64,000 bases of DNA from Wukongibacter sp050859025 (lineage in GTDB: Bacteria > Bacillota > Clostridia > Peptostreptococcales > Caminicellaceae): assembly GCF_050859025.1 (NCBI RefSeq), contig NZ_CP138200.1, positions 62,001 through 126,000 on the forward strand, given 5' to 3'. Under the pieces are notes generated by a model, which searched no databases, was not told the DNA's origin, and was given only the letters and a program-made list of their open reading frames with translations. How positions within the stretch are numbered: position 1 is the first letter of the stretch; every line of letters begins with the position of its first letter. The position numbers were made by a program, and so were the translations under genes. Shown piece after piece: positions 26,559 through 35,556 of this stretch.

Positions 26559-27117
26559 AAATATAATCCCTAAAATAGAGAGAATTGTAGAAGAGTCATG
26601 TAAAAAGGAAACCAATGCATTTGGCTATGGAATATGGTCCCATCATATAGTTTATGTTGTAAAATACTCAAAAGTCTTAGCTGAAAAAATAGGTGCAGAT
26701 AAAGAGGTAGTAGAGCTTGCATCTTTACTTCATGATTATGCAAGTATAAAGAAGTTTGAATATTATAAAGAACACCATATATATGGAGCAGAAGAGGCTG
26801 AGAAGATTCTTAAGGACTTAGATTATCCTTATAAGAAGATAAAAAAAATAAAGGCATGTATTTTATCCCATAGGGCAAGTATTGATAGTGATAGATTATC
26901 GAAGGAAGAAATTTGTGTAGCCAGTGCAGATGCTATAGCTCATATTGATCAGGTTGCTTCCCTATTATACTATGTGTACAAAGAAAAAAATATGGACATC
27001 GATGCAGGTAAAAAATGGGTAAGAAATAAACTGATGCGGAGTTGGAATAAGTTAAATGAAGAAGGAAAAGAGCTTATCAAAGAGAAATACTATAATACAT
27101 TAAAGATATTAGAGTAA
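26548..27117 (+). CDS. HD-domain phosphohydrolase
   Basis: 189 residues. The HD metal site is formed by SHHIVYVVKYSKVLAEK and SLLHDYASIKKFEYYKEHHIYGAEEA, followed by a second acidic site near ASADAIAHIDQ. Overlaps comB by 11 bases (ATG at 26548 chosen over 26542, which touches the ribosome site). Likely hydrolyses a phosphomonoester or nucleotide; substrate unknown. Same operon as comB and the MazG-like gene. Confidence 0.85.
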   Translation: MTDKNIIPKIERIVEESCKKETNAFGYGIWSHHIVYVVKYSKVLAEKIGADKEVVELASLLHDYASIKKFEYYKEHHIYGAEEAEKILKDLDYPYKKIKKIKACILSHRASIDSDRLSKEEICVASADAIAHIDQVASLLYYVYKEKNMDIDAGKKWVRNKLMRSWNKLNEEGKELIKEKYYNTLKILE

Positions 27118-27137
27118 AGATTTAAAAGGAGAATTCA

Positions 27138-27452
27138 ATGGAGTTAATTGAGATTCAGAAAAAGATTGAAAAGTTTACAAAAGAAAAAAACTTAAATATA
27201 TCACCTAATCTTAGAATAATAGATCTAGTATCTGAAGTTGGAGAAATGGCTAAAGAAGTACTAAAGTCAACGGCGTATGGAAAAAAAGACTTTATGGCTA
27301 GTGGGGATTGGCAGAGTGAAATTGGAGATGTGCTATTCGCTTTAATCTGCCTTGCAAATTCTACAGATACAAATCTAGAACAGAGTTTATTTAAGGCTCT
27401 TGAAAAATATGAAAAAAGATTTGAAAACAAAGGCAACATAGGTTCAGAATAA
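27138..27452 (+). CDS. MazG-like nucleotide pyrophosphohydrolase
   Basis: 104 residues, all-alpha NTP-PPase: the metal-binding signature is LVSEVGEMAKEV (ExxE) and SEIGDVLFALICLAN (ExxD). Such enzymes remove noncanonical NTPs or dNTPs. Lies 20 bases after the HD gene with AAAAGGAG, probably last gene of the operon. A decayed gene follows. Confidence 0.88.
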   Translation: MELIEIQKKIEKFTKEKNLNISPNLRIIDLVSEVGEMAKEVLKSTAYGKKDFMASGDWQSEIGDVLFALICLANSTDTNLEQSLFKALEKYEKRFENKGNIGSE

Positions 27453-27474
27453 TAAAAATTGAAAAAATTTAAAG

Positions 27475-27661
27475 TTGAGAGATATAGATATTAATAAAGC
27501 ATATTGTGGTATAGACTGCTTAGCTTGTTCAGGTTTATATAGCTACAATATAATGGTAAAGATTTAAGAAGGAAAAACGCTGAAGAATGGGGAACATTAT
27601 ATAATAGTAAGAAGGTTTGGATTCGTTGTCATGTAGCTTTTTGTGATAGAAGGAATGTGTA
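27475..27661 (+). pseudogene. Decayed DUF3795-like gene
   Basis: From a TTG at 27475 a frame reads DINKAYCGIDCLACSGLYSY then stops at TAA after VKI; another frame resumes as DLRRKNAEEWGTLYNSKKVWIRCHVAFCDRRNV. The CGIDC..C start is typical of DUF3795 zinc-ribbon-like proteins, and the second piece fits their middle. A deletion/frameshift and loss of the 3' half make it a remnant. Confidence 0.6.
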
Positions 27662-27701
27662 GACAGGTTTCTGTAAAAAATTTTTAAGGGATTGAGTAAG
27701 T

Positions 27702-29231
27702 ATGGCTAAAAGAATTATAAAATTAATATTAGTTATTTCAATTTTTTTATTAACCTTTACTGTATGTTCTCCCAAGGAAAAAGACAAGATCGAACTCTCT
27801 GATATAGTAAAAAACAAATCTAAATATGTAGTTGCAAAAGATGTAAATCAATATAAGATTGATGTTGAATTCTTTCCGGAAGAAAAAGCTGTGAAGGGGA
27901 TTCAACAGGTTATATATATCAACAGTGAAAAAACTGAGATTGATAAGGTATATTTTCATCTTTATCCAAATGCCTTTAAGGAAAAAGATACAGCTCCCTT
28001 CCTATTTGGTGACTTCATTAATGCATATCCTAAAGGTTTTTCAGAAGGATATATAGATGTTGAAGAGGTTGTTGTTGATGGAGACAAGGTCAAATATAGT
28101 ATTGGAGGATTAGGCGATACTATAATGGAGGTAAGTCTTCCTAAAAAGCTGAATATAGGAGAACGGATATCAATAGATATGAAATACACAATAAAGCTGC
28201 CTCCTGCTGCTGAACGTTTTGGGTATGGTAATGATACATATAATCTAGGGAATTGGTATCCCTCGATTGCTGTATATGATGATTCTGGATGGAATCTAGA
28301 TCCTTACTATGCTGTAGGAGATCCATTCTATTCTGATGTGAGTAACTACAAGGTCAATATAAGTGCTCCAAAGGATTTTGTTATTGCATCTACGGGAAAT
28401 ACACTTTCTAATGACGTAGTTGACGATATAAGAAAATGGGAGATTGAAGCGAACTCCGTAAGAGATTTTGCATGGGTAGCAAGTAATAGTTTTGAAATAA
28501 TAGAAAAAGAAGTTGATGGAACTCTTTTAAAAATGTACTATCTTAAAGAAGTAATAGACAATCAAGATATTAGAAATCAGACATTGGGATTTGCTGAAAA
28601 ATCTATAAAAACATTTAATAAAATTTTTGGAGAATATCCATATAGAGAATACTCTGTCGTACAAACTAATTTTCCTAGTGGTATGGAGTATCCAGGAATT
28701 GTATTTATCGGGAGTCAGTATTACGATAGAGGTTCTGTAGGCTTTCTGGAAGTTATAATTGTTCATGAAACAGCTCATCAATGGTGGTATGGTGTAGTTG
28801 GAAATGATCAAATAGATGAGGCATGGCTAGATGAGAGCTTCGCTTCATATTCTGAAGTAATATATATGCTAGAAAATTACGGGGAAAGTAGAGGAGAAGC
28901 ATACCATGAATCTCAAAATGAAGATGGCTATTATAGAATGATTGATTCTATAGAGGATAAAACTGTATTGAAACCCTTAAAGAACTTTAGGTCATGGAAT
29001 GATTACAGCCAGCTAGTTTACACTAAGGGTGCAATATTTCTAGATAACATTAAAGATAAATATGGGAAAGAAAAATTCTATGAAATTCTAAAAATATATT
29101 ATAATAGATATAAGTTTAAGATTGCAACTACAGAGGACTTTTTAGATGTATGTGAAGAGGTTACAGGAGAAGATTTAGATGACTATTTTGATGAGTGGTT
29201 GCGAAGCAAAGGTGATGAAAATAGCAAATGA
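27702..29231 (+). CDS. M1 family zinc metallopeptidase, lipoprotein
   Basis: 509 residues. A lipoprotein-type signal (IIKLILVISIFLLTFTVC, Cys22) precedes a long N-terminal beta domain. The gluzincin site is HETAH (H355, E356, H359) with the third ligand E378 in DESFASYSE, the HExxH-18-E spacing of M1 aminopeptidases. GSGMEY-type exopeptidase motif appears as PSGMEYPGI, where Gly-rich GAMEN is replaced. Expected to cleave peptides outside the cell membrane. Its TGA stop overlaps the ATG of the selenoprotein ORF, so the two are translationally coupled. Confidence 0.9.
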   Translation: MAKRIIKLILVISIFLLTFTVCSPKEKDKIELSDIVKNKSKYVVAKDVNQYKIDVEFFPEEKAVKGIQQVIYINSEKTEIDKVYFHLYPNAFKEKDTAPFLFGDFINAYPKGFSEGYIDVEEVVVDGDKVKYSIGGLGDTIMEVSLPKKLNIGERISIDMKYTIKLPPAAERFGYGNDTYNLGNWYPSIAVYDDSGWNLDPYYAVGDPFYSDVSNYKVNISAPKDFVIASTGNTLSNDVVDDIRKWEIEANSVRDFAWVASNSFEIIEKEVDGTLLKMYYLKEVIDNQDIRNQTLGFAEKSIKTFNKIFGEYPYREYSVVQTNFPSGMEYPGIVFIGSQYYDRGSVGFLEVIIVHETAHQWWYGVVGNDQIDEAWLDESFASYSEVIYMLENYGESRGEAYHESQNEDGYYRMIDSIEDKTVLKPLKNFRSWNDYSQLVYTKGAIFLDNIKDKYGKEKFYEILKIYYNRYKFKIATTEDFLDVCEEVTGEDLDDYFDEWLRSKGDENSK

Positions 29232-29515
29232 AGATAAGAATAGACGAAAGAGTAAAGGAATATCTAAATAAAAAGAATAGAAACACTTTGAAGATTGATT
29301 ATCGTATGGAAGGATGTTGAGTCAAGCTACCGATTCCATACGTGTCTATGGAAAAACCAGATAATGAGACCGACTATATAAAAATTCAATATGAGGATAT
29401 AGATGTATTCCTTAATAAAACTATGAAGGTAAAAAATGATTTAGTAACAATAACCCTTTCAGGATTCTTTATTTTCAAGAATTTAGAAGTTTCAGGAGTA
29501 GATATCGCCTATTAA
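29228..29515 (+). CDS. Probable selenoprotein, Cys-Sec (CC/Se motif) small protein
   Basis: 95 codons if the in-frame TGA at 29318-29320 is read as selenocysteine: MKIRIDERVKEYLNKK…DYRMEGC-U-VKLPIPYVSMEKPD…SGVDIAY, ending in TAA. Seen in sequence: ATG overlapping the upstream stop (ATGA), an open frame of 64 codons after the TGA, Cys30 directly before Sec31, and a 7-bp hairpin (29334-29353) whose 6-nt loop, with G at its second position, starts 20 nt after the TGA, within the spacing usual for bacterial SECIS elements. The layout resembles the small 'CC/Se motif' family and, distantly, HesB/IscA-like proteins; the Cys-Sec pair suggests metal binding or redox work. Standard gene callers would miss or split it. 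Alternative: a nonsense-mutated gene. Confidence 0.75.
29334..29353 (+). promoter_or_regulatory. SECIS-like hairpin for the selenoprotein
   Basis: TTCCATA-CGTGTC-TATGGAA: perfect 7-bp stem, 6-nt apical loop with G at position 2, loop beginning 20 nt after the TGA. These fit the loose bacterial SECIS consensus for SelB binding. The left arm can instead pair with CGTATGGAA at 29303-29311 (9 bp), enclosing the TGA, so two exclusive folds are possible. Confidence 0.6.
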
Positions 29516-29519
29516 AGAA

Positions 29520-29622
29520 TTATAGAAATTGTGATAAATCTATATTTTGATTTCTAAATATCTCTAAAATAGTAGCTATTTAAGAAATCAAAATGTAGAC
29601 TTATAAGTATATTACATACAAT
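29520..29622. repeat. Palindromic element, family B, copy B3 (diverged)
   Basis: Begins TATAGAAATTGTGATAAATC and keeps the arms ATATTTTGATTTCT and AGAAATCAAAATGTAGA; right end degenerate. Starts five bases after the selenoprotein stop codon. Confidence 0.75.
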
Positions 29623-29682
29623 AAAATTATGAATAAAACAGAAGAAATTACATAAAACTACCATATATACAAAAAAATATAT

Positions 29683-29711
29683 TTGCACTGTGGATTATTT
29701 TATGGTATTAT
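29683..29711 (+). promoter_or_regulatory. Predicted sigma-A promoter of tRNA-Arg (and tadA)
   Basis: -35 TTGCAC (29683-29688), 17-nt spacer, -10 TATTAT (29706-29711), 35 bases before the tRNA. Confidence 0.6.
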
Positions 29712-29745
29712 ATTTTTTGCTGATAGTTTTATAAATTATAGTTAT

Positions 29746-29822
29746 GCACCTGTAGCTCAGTAGGATAGAGCAGTGGTTTCCTAAACCACGTGCCGGGGGT
29801 TCGAATCCTCTCAGGTGCACCA
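29746..29822 (+). tRNA. tRNA-Arg (CCT)
   Basis: 77-nt cloverleaf with CCA encoded; acceptor GCACCTG/CAGGTGC; anticodon loop TTCCTAA gives CCT. Confidence 0.95.
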
Positions 29823-29859
29823 TTTCAACTGAAATCACTTTATGAAGTAAAGGTGTAAA

Positions 29860-30309
29860 ATGAAAGAGTTTTATATGAAGGAAGCCTTAAAAGAAGCATA
29901 TAAGGCTTTTAAACTTGGAGAAGTTCCAATTGGAGCGATAATTGTAAGAGATGATGAGATTATTGCTAGAGGTCATAATTTAAGGGAAAGCTCTAAAGAT
30001 CCTACCGCCCATGCTGAAATTCTTGCTATTAAAAGAGCCTCAGAAGCATTGGGGGGGTGGAGGTTGACAAATTGTGATTTATATGTTACGATAGAGCCCT
30101 GTCCTATGTGTGCTGGAGCCATAGTGATGGCTAGAATTGATAGAGTTTTTATTGGTTCTATGGATCCAAAAGGTGGAGCAGTGGGGTCTCTATATAATAT
30201 TGTAGATGATGAAAGACTTAATCACAGATCTGAAATTATATACGATGTCTTGAGAGATGAGTGTTCAGATATTATGAAGAAGTTTTTTAAAAGTTTAAGA
30301 AGAAAATAG
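29860..30309 (+). CDS. tadA: tRNA-specific adenosine deaminase
   Basis: 149 residues; converts A34 to inosine in tRNA-Arg(ACG). The zinc/catalytic site is HAE (H51, E53) and PCPMCAGA (C81, C84), the CDA-like deaminase signature. AAAGGTG precedes the ATG. Position between tRNA genes and upstream of SRP RNA and dnaX is common in Clostridia. Confidence 0.96.
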   Translation: MKEFYMKEALKEAYKAFKLGEVPIGAIIVRDDEIIARGHNLRESSKDPTAHAEILAIKRASEALGGWRLTNCDLYVTIEPCPMCAGAIVMARIDRVFIGSMDPKGGAVGSLYNIVDDERLNHRSEIIYDVLRDECSDIMKKFFKSLRRK

Positions 30310-30313
30310 ACTT

Positions 30314-30402
30314 GGAGAGATGTCCGAGTTGGCTAAGGGGCACGCCTGGAAAGCGTGTAAGGCCGCAAGGCCCCGCGGGTTCGAGTCCCGCTCTCTCCGC
30401 CA
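30314..30402 (+). tRNA. tRNA-Ser (GGA)
   Basis: 89-nt class II tRNA with long variable arm (GGCCGCAAGGCC), CCA encoded, anticodon GGA in loop CTGGAAA. Confidence 0.96.
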
Positions 30403-30467
30403 GTAAAAAAGATAATTGTTTTTATCTATGAATAAAGCAATTATCAATTAAAAAGTTTATAAAGTTT

Positions 30468-30735
30468 GTCGTGCTAGATGGGGAGGTAGCGGTGCCCTGT
30501 AACCTGCAACCCGCTATAGCAGGATTGAAGTCCTATTGGAGGCATGATGTTCGTAGAGTCTGCCCTAAATAAGTGGTGAGGATAATTGGGTCCTACGCAA
30601 CGGGAACTTATGAACCCCGCCAGGTCCGGAAGGAAGCAACGGTAAGTAAGCCCTCTCGTGTGCCGTGGGGGTGCCTGGTTTGAGCTAACTGTCTAGGTTA
30701 CGTCTGTGGCAACATGTCGAGGATGGGTGCACGAC
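30468..30735 (+). ncRNA. ffs: Signal recognition particle RNA, large bacterial type
   Basis: About 268 nt closed by GTCGTGC/GCACGAC. Domain IV is plain: CAGGTCCGGAAGGAAGCA with the GGAA tetraloop and the Ffh-binding internal loops. The 5' part contains the Alu-like domain (GGTAGCGGTGCCCTGTAACC), typical of the long scRNA of Gram-positive spore formers. Ends are approximate. A terminator follows. Confidence 0.93.
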
Positions 30736-30750
30736 TATATATTGATAAAT

Positions 30751-30777
30751 AAGCATGTGGAAAAAACACATGCTTTT
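30751..30777 (+). terminator. Terminator of SRP RNA
   Basis: 9-bp stem AAGCATGTG / CACATGCTT with a 7-nt loop, then TTTATATTTTTT. Confidence 0.85.
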
Positions 30778-30902
30778 ATATTTTTTGATATATTTACGAA
30801 ATAACGACAAAATTGGATAAAAAGGGACATTATATAATAAGAAATGGTATAATAAAATAACATAGGATATTGAGCTGGATCTATGCAAATGGAGGCTTTC
30901 AA

Positions 30903-33542
30903 ATGTTATTCGGAAAAAGCTTTAGAAATAGGTTGATTATGATATTTTTAGGTGTCGTAATAGTACCGATTACTTTACTGGGTGGAGTTACCTATAAATA
31001 TTTACTCGAATATATAGTAGAGGAATACGATCAAAGAGCTTTAAAGGAAGTAATTACAGATACGGAATCGGTAAATTTGTCATTTGGGGGTAAGGCTACG
31101 GTACTTAAATCCTTAGCTAAATCCCTTGGATATAGTATTCTAGACACGCAGGATAGAAAAATTATTAATAGGTACTTAAGGGAACAAAAGAAAAATATAG
31201 ACAACGAAGTTTTGAATTTATATGTGGCTACTAATAGAGGAGATAAATATGATGCTAACTCTTGGACTAAGTATTTTGGTGATATAGATTTTAGGAATCA
31301 AGAATGGTATAAAGAGGCTGCAAAAAGAGATGGTATATATCTAAGTAAGCCGTACTTGGATATAGCGACTAAGCAAGATGTAATAACCATATCTGTATCT
31401 ATATACAACACAGAAGGTAAGTTTATAGGCGTTTTAGGAGTAGATTATTTGTTTGATAATATAATGGAGCAAATAAATAGTATAGACATAAATGGAGAGG
31501 CATTTCATATAGTTATAGATGATAATAGCGATGTTATTTATGATGGTTTTGGACTAAAAGGTATAGAATATACGGACTTTATAAATCAACCTGAAAAATT
31601 TGTAAAATCACACCACATGGATAAAGATATAATTGGTATTTATACAAAGATGGAAAGTATGGGTTTTGGTATTGTAACCCTTCAAGAGACGCAGGACTAT
31701 TATAAAAGGATTAAAAATCTTATAGGTTCTTTTGTATTTATATATCTAGTAATAGTATTATTAATGTTTTTATACATACTATACATATCTAAAAGAGTTT
31801 CAATACCTGTTGTACAATTGAAAAAAGGGGTAAGAGAAATTCTCGATGGTAATTACGATACAAAGCTTTCTATTACAAAAGATAGTGATTTTGGTGAATT
31901 GATGGACTCCTTTAATCTAATGGCTAATACTATAAAGGATAATTATGAAAATCTAGTTAATCAATCCGATGACTTGATTATAAAAAATCGTTTGCTTCAA
32001 GAAACTTATGTTGAATTGGAAGCATCCTATGAGCAGCTTCAGGCAACAACAGAACAGTTAGATTACTCGGAAACAAAATATAGGACCCTTATCGAAAATA
32101 TTACTGATTTGATATGGGTTACAACTCCCGATGGTGAAATAACATACATTAATGACATGGTCAAAGAGATACTCGACTATGATCCGAATGATCTAATAGG
32201 TAAATCTATTTTTTCTATAATGTGTCCAAGACATAATTATGAAGATGGTAGCTATATTGTTGAAGAGTTTGGAAAGAAGAATCTTAAAAATTTTGATCTA
32301 TGTTGCTTAAAGGCCAATAGTAATAAAAGAATCATTCTTGCTGCAAATATTAATAACATTTTTCTTGATGGAAAGCCGGTATCTGTACATGGAATAGGTA
32401 GAGATGTTACGGAAAAGAGAAGACTTCAGGATAAAATATTGAAAAAAAATAAGGAACTCAGAATTTTAAATAATATAAGCAGTATCCTTGCTTCAAAAGT
32501 TAAAATGGATGATTTATTTGAAACTATAGTAGACAAAATACATGAACTGCTTGAGATTGAAATGTGTACATTAAGGCTGTTAGAGGATGAAAAACTAGAA
32601 CTCAAGGCTGCTTCTGGTATATTCAAGAACTTTGCTTATGAGGGCTCTATTGATGTAGGAGATAAAAAAATTAATAGAGTAATGCTAAGTAAGGATATGC
32701 TTATTCTACGGGATGTCAAAATACAAGAAGATCCCTATTATGGGGAAAATATAGAGCTATTAAAAATAACAAAAAATTTAGATTTTCTAATATTCATACC
32801 ATTGAAATTAGAAGGTAGTGTCATTGGGGTTTTAAATATAGCTGCTTTAAGAGAAATAAGAGATGTAGAAATAGAGATATTGCGGGCTTTTTCTAACCAT
32901 ATTACAGTGGCAATAGAGAAGGCTAGACTCTATGAAAATTTAAAGGATTCATATTTTAAGACTATAAAAACCTTAGCTACGGCTGTTGAGGCAAAGGACT
33001 CATATACTGAAGGGCATTCCTTAAGGGTTGCAAAATATTCTACTCTTATAGCTAAAAGGCTAGAGCTCGATGATAAACGAATAGAAGAAATACATATAGC
33101 AGGGATACTTCATGATATAGGAAAAATAGGTATAGATGATGGAATATTAGCAAAGCCAGGAAAGCTAAGTGAAGAAGAATATATAACTATTACTAAACAT
33201 CCCGAGATAGGAGAGAAAATACTAAGTCATATTGGATTATCAGAGAACATATTAAATGGAGTTTTGTTACATCATAAGGGATATGATCTAAAGGGCTATC
33301 CTAAAAATGTAAGAATAGATAATCTGCCTTTGGAAGCGTGTATTATTGGAGCTGCTGATGCCTTTGACGCTATTACAACTACTAGATCCTATAGTAAAGC
33401 TAGAACCATAGAAGAGGCCATAGATGAGCTTGATAAAAACAAAGGAACTCAGTTCTGCCCTTTGGTTGTAGATTCCATAAAGCATATATGTAAAAACAAT
33501 AGGGGAGAAATAGAAGCACTTATTAGGCATTTTAGGCATTAA
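30903..33542 (+). CDS. Membrane receptor with Cache, HAMP, PAS, GAF and HD-GYP domains
   Basis: 879 residues from the ATG at 30903 (GGAGG eight bases upstream). Order: membrane helix (about 8-30), extracellular Cache-type sensor (to about 270), second helix (IVLLMFLYILYI), HAMP with the SIPVVQLKKGVREI start, coiled linker, PAS (about 400-510), GAF (about 525-655), HD-GYP (about 675-860). The catalytic HD site is GHSLRV…LHDIGKIGIDDGILAKPGKL; the signature usually HHE.YDG.GYP reads HHKGYDLKGYP, so the Gly after Asp is Leu. Probably a c-di-GMP phosphodiesterase responding to an external ligand; activity should be considered unproven. Confidence 0.92.
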   Translation: MLFGKSFRNRLIMIFLGVVIVPITLLGGVTYKYLLEYIVEEYDQRALKEVITDTESVNLSFGGKATVLKSLAKSLGYSILDTQDRKIINRYLREQKKNIDNEVLNLYVATNRGDKYDANSWTKYFGDIDFRNQEWYKEAAKRDGIYLSKPYLDIATKQDVITISVSIYNTEGKFIGVLGVDYLFDNIMEQINSIDINGEAFHIVIDDNSDVIYDGFGLKGIEYTDFINQPEKFVKSHHMDKDIIGIYTKMESMGFGIVTLQETQDYYKRIKNLIGSFVFIYLVIVLLMFLYILYISKRVSIPVVQLKKGVREILDGNYDTKLSITKDSDFGELMDSFNLMANTIKDNYENLVNQSDDLIIKNRLLQETYVELEASYEQLQATTEQLDYSETKYRTLIENITDLIWVTTPDGEITYINDMVKEILDYDPNDLIGKSIFSIMCPRHNYEDGSYIVEEFGKKNLKNFDLCCLKANSNKRIILAANINNIFLDGKPVSVHGIGRDVTEKRRLQDKILKKNKELRILNNISSILASKVKMDDLFETIVDKIHELLEIEMCTLRLLEDEKLELKAASGIFKNFAYEGSIDVGDKKINRVMLSKDMLILRDVKIQEDPYYGENIELLKITKNLDFLIFIPLKLEGSVIGVLNIAALREIRDVEIEILRAFSNHITVAIEKARLYENLKDSYFKTIKTLATAVEAKDSYTEGHSLRVAKYSTLIAKRLELDDKRIEEIHIAGILHDIGKIGIDDGILAKPGKLSEEEYITITKHPEIGEKILSHIGLSENILNGVLLHHKGYDLKGYPKNVRIDNLPLEACIIGAADAFDAITTTRSYSKARTIEEAIDELDKNKGTQFCPLVVDSIKHICKNNRGEIEALIRHFRH

Positions 33543-33566
33543 AGTTTAGATATGTGTTAATAGTCT

Positions 33567-33597
33567 GAGGTGGTTCTGTTAAACTGCCTCTTTTTTT
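33567..33597 (+). terminator. Terminator after the HD-GYP receptor
   Basis: Stem GAGGTGGTT / AAACTGCCTC with G-U pairs, followed by seven T. Confidence 0.7.
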
Positions 33598-33655
33598 ATG
33601 GTATAATTAAATGGCGGTAAATAGAGCCGCAAATTAATTAAAGGTGATGAAATAG

Positions 33656-35353
33656 ATGGGCTATACAGCGTTATATAGAAAATGGAGACCGATAGTTTTT
33701 GGAGATGTAGTTGGGCAAACTCATATTACTATGACTTTAAAAAACCAAATAAAGAATGATAGTATCGCCCATGCATATCTGTTTTGTGGGACAAGGGGTA
33801 CTGGTAAAACATCTACTGCTAAGATTTTTGCTAGAGCTATAAATTGTCTGACACCAGAGGATTTTAATCCCTGCAATGAATGTGAAGTGTGTAAAGGGAT
33901 ATTAAGCGAGAGCATTATGGATGTTGTTGAAATAGATGCAGCGTCTAACAATGGAGTAGATAATATAAGAGAGCTTAGGGAAAACGTAAAATATCCTCCA
34001 TCAAGAGCTAAATTTAAGGTATACATTATTGATGAGGTTCATATGCTATCTCAAGGTGCCTTTAATGCATTGCTTAAAACATTGGAAGAGCCACCTAGCT
34101 ATGTAATATTCATATTAGCTACTACGGAACCTCAAAAGATACCGGCTACTATTCTTTCTAGGTGTCAAAGATTTGACTTTAAAAGAGTTGGTTCCGACGA
34201 TATATTTCAGAGATTGAAATATATATGTACTAGTATGGAAATCGATGCTCAAGATGATGCATTGAGAGTTATAGTTAGAAATTCCGATGGTGCTTTAAGG
34301 GATGCTTTGAGTATACTGGATCAGTGTATATCCTTTACTGAAGGAAGCTTGACCTATGAAAAAGTGATTGAAACCCTTGGAATGGTAACTGATGAATTTC
34401 TCTTTAGGCTAACCAGTGCTATATATGAAGAGGATTCCAAGATGGCTATGAAATTAATAGATGACTTAGTTAATAGTGGTAAAGATATTGGCCAGTTTAT
34501 AAAGGAGCTTATAAATCATTTTAGAAATTTAATGATGACTAAGATGACCGAGAGTTTAGAAGAAGTAATTGACATATCTATGGAAAATATAGAACGATTA
34601 AAGGAACAAGGAAAAGAGTTTGGATTCAATACATTAATTAGAGTAATAAATATCTTGTCTCAAACTGAGGCGGAGATAAGATGGGCGAGTCAGCCTAGGG
34701 TTTTGTTGGAATTAGCCTTAGTAAAGATTATGCAACCTCGTATAGATGATTCCTATGAAGGTCTAATAGACAGAATAAATAAGTTGGAAAAGAAAATCCA
34801 GAATTTGAAATTTGAAGGCACTCGTGTGGACTATGACTTGTCAAAAGAGGATGGTATAAAGCCTAAATCAGCTCAAACATCTAGAGCAAATATAAATAAA
34901 ACTGCTAGAGCTAAGTCTGACGAGCCTGCTAGTGTTGAAGGTGACACGAAAGAAAATCCAATGACGCCTAATGTTAGTGTAAACTTTAAAGCAATTAAAG
35001 CTAAGTGGAATGTGATTTTGAAAGAAATAAGAAAAAGGAAGGTTGCTGTACATGCTCTTTTGATGGAAGGTAAACCCGTAAGAACTGAAGAGAATAGACT
35101 TATAATATCTTTTAAAGATGGGTTTTGGTTCCATAAAGATGCGACGAGCAAGAAAAGCAATAGTGAATTTATAGAAGGTGTTGTACTTGAAATAACAGGA
35201 CAAAGAGTAAAGATAAAGTGTGTTATGGAGGATGAAATTGCAGCTGCTGCAAATCAGGAAGATGAAGATATAAAGGATACTTCTGAAGAGGAAATTAAAA
35301 TGGTAAAAGAGTATTTTTCTGATTTTCAGGATAAATTAGAGATAGTAGAGTAA
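33656..35353 (+). CDS. dnaX: DNA polymerase III gamma/tau subunit
   Basis: 565 residues. AAA+ clamp-loader motor with Walker A GTRGTGKTS (45-53), zinc-binding Cys cluster (C64, C73, C76, C79), Walker B YIIDEVHML and sensor 1 LATTEPQKIP. The C-terminal third is a charged linker and a polymerase-binding region. Starts the dnaX-yaaK-recR-yaaL-bofA order conserved in Firmicutes. Whether a shorter gamma form arises by frameshift cannot be seen. Confidence 0.97.
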   Translation: MGYTALYRKWRPIVFGDVVGQTHITMTLKNQIKNDSIAHAYLFCGTRGTGKTSTAKIFARAINCLTPEDFNPCNECEVCKGILSESIMDVVEIDAASNNGVDNIRELRENVKYPPSRAKFKVYIIDEVHMLSQGAFNALLKTLEEPPSYVIFILATTEPQKIPATILSRCQRFDFKRVGSDDIFQRLKYICTSMEIDAQDDALRVIVRNSDGALRDALSILDQCISFTEGSLTYEKVIETLGMVTDEFLFRLTSAIYEEDSKMAMKLIDDLVNSGKDIGQFIKELINHFRNLMMTKMTESLEEVIDISMENIERLKEQGKEFGFNTLIRVINILSQTEAEIRWASQPRVLLELALVKIMQPRIDDSYEGLIDRINKLEKKIQNLKFEGTRVDYDLSKEDGIKPKSAQTSRANINKTARAKSDEPASVEGDTKENPMTPNVSVNFKAIKAKWNVILKEIRKRKVAVHALLMEGKPVRTEENRLIISFKDGFWFHKDATSKKSNSEFIEGVVLEITGQRVKIKCVMEDEIAAAANQEDEDIKDTSEEEIKMVKEYFSDFQDKLEIVE

Positions 35354-35410
35354 AAGAGCTATAAACATGAGAAAATAGTAATGATTGTAAATTTCTATAT
35401 GTTATAATAA

Positions 35411-35507
35411 TATAGAAATTGTAATAAATCTTTTGTATTTCAGCTTTCTAGATACAACTTGAAGATTAAATGTTTAGAAAAATGGAATATAGATTTATAA
35501 ATAGAGC
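35411..35507. repeat. Palindromic element, family B, copy B4 (diverged)
   Basis: TATAGAAATTGTAATAAATC at the left; right half ATATAGATTTATAAATAGAGCA weakly kept. It lies between dnaX and yaaK, so it splits an otherwise tight operon; the N-terminal codons apparently in frame before yaaK come from it. Confidence 0.65.
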
Positions 35508-35556
35508 AAATTGCATATACAATAATTTATATAATGAAGTGAATGGAGGTATTAGA

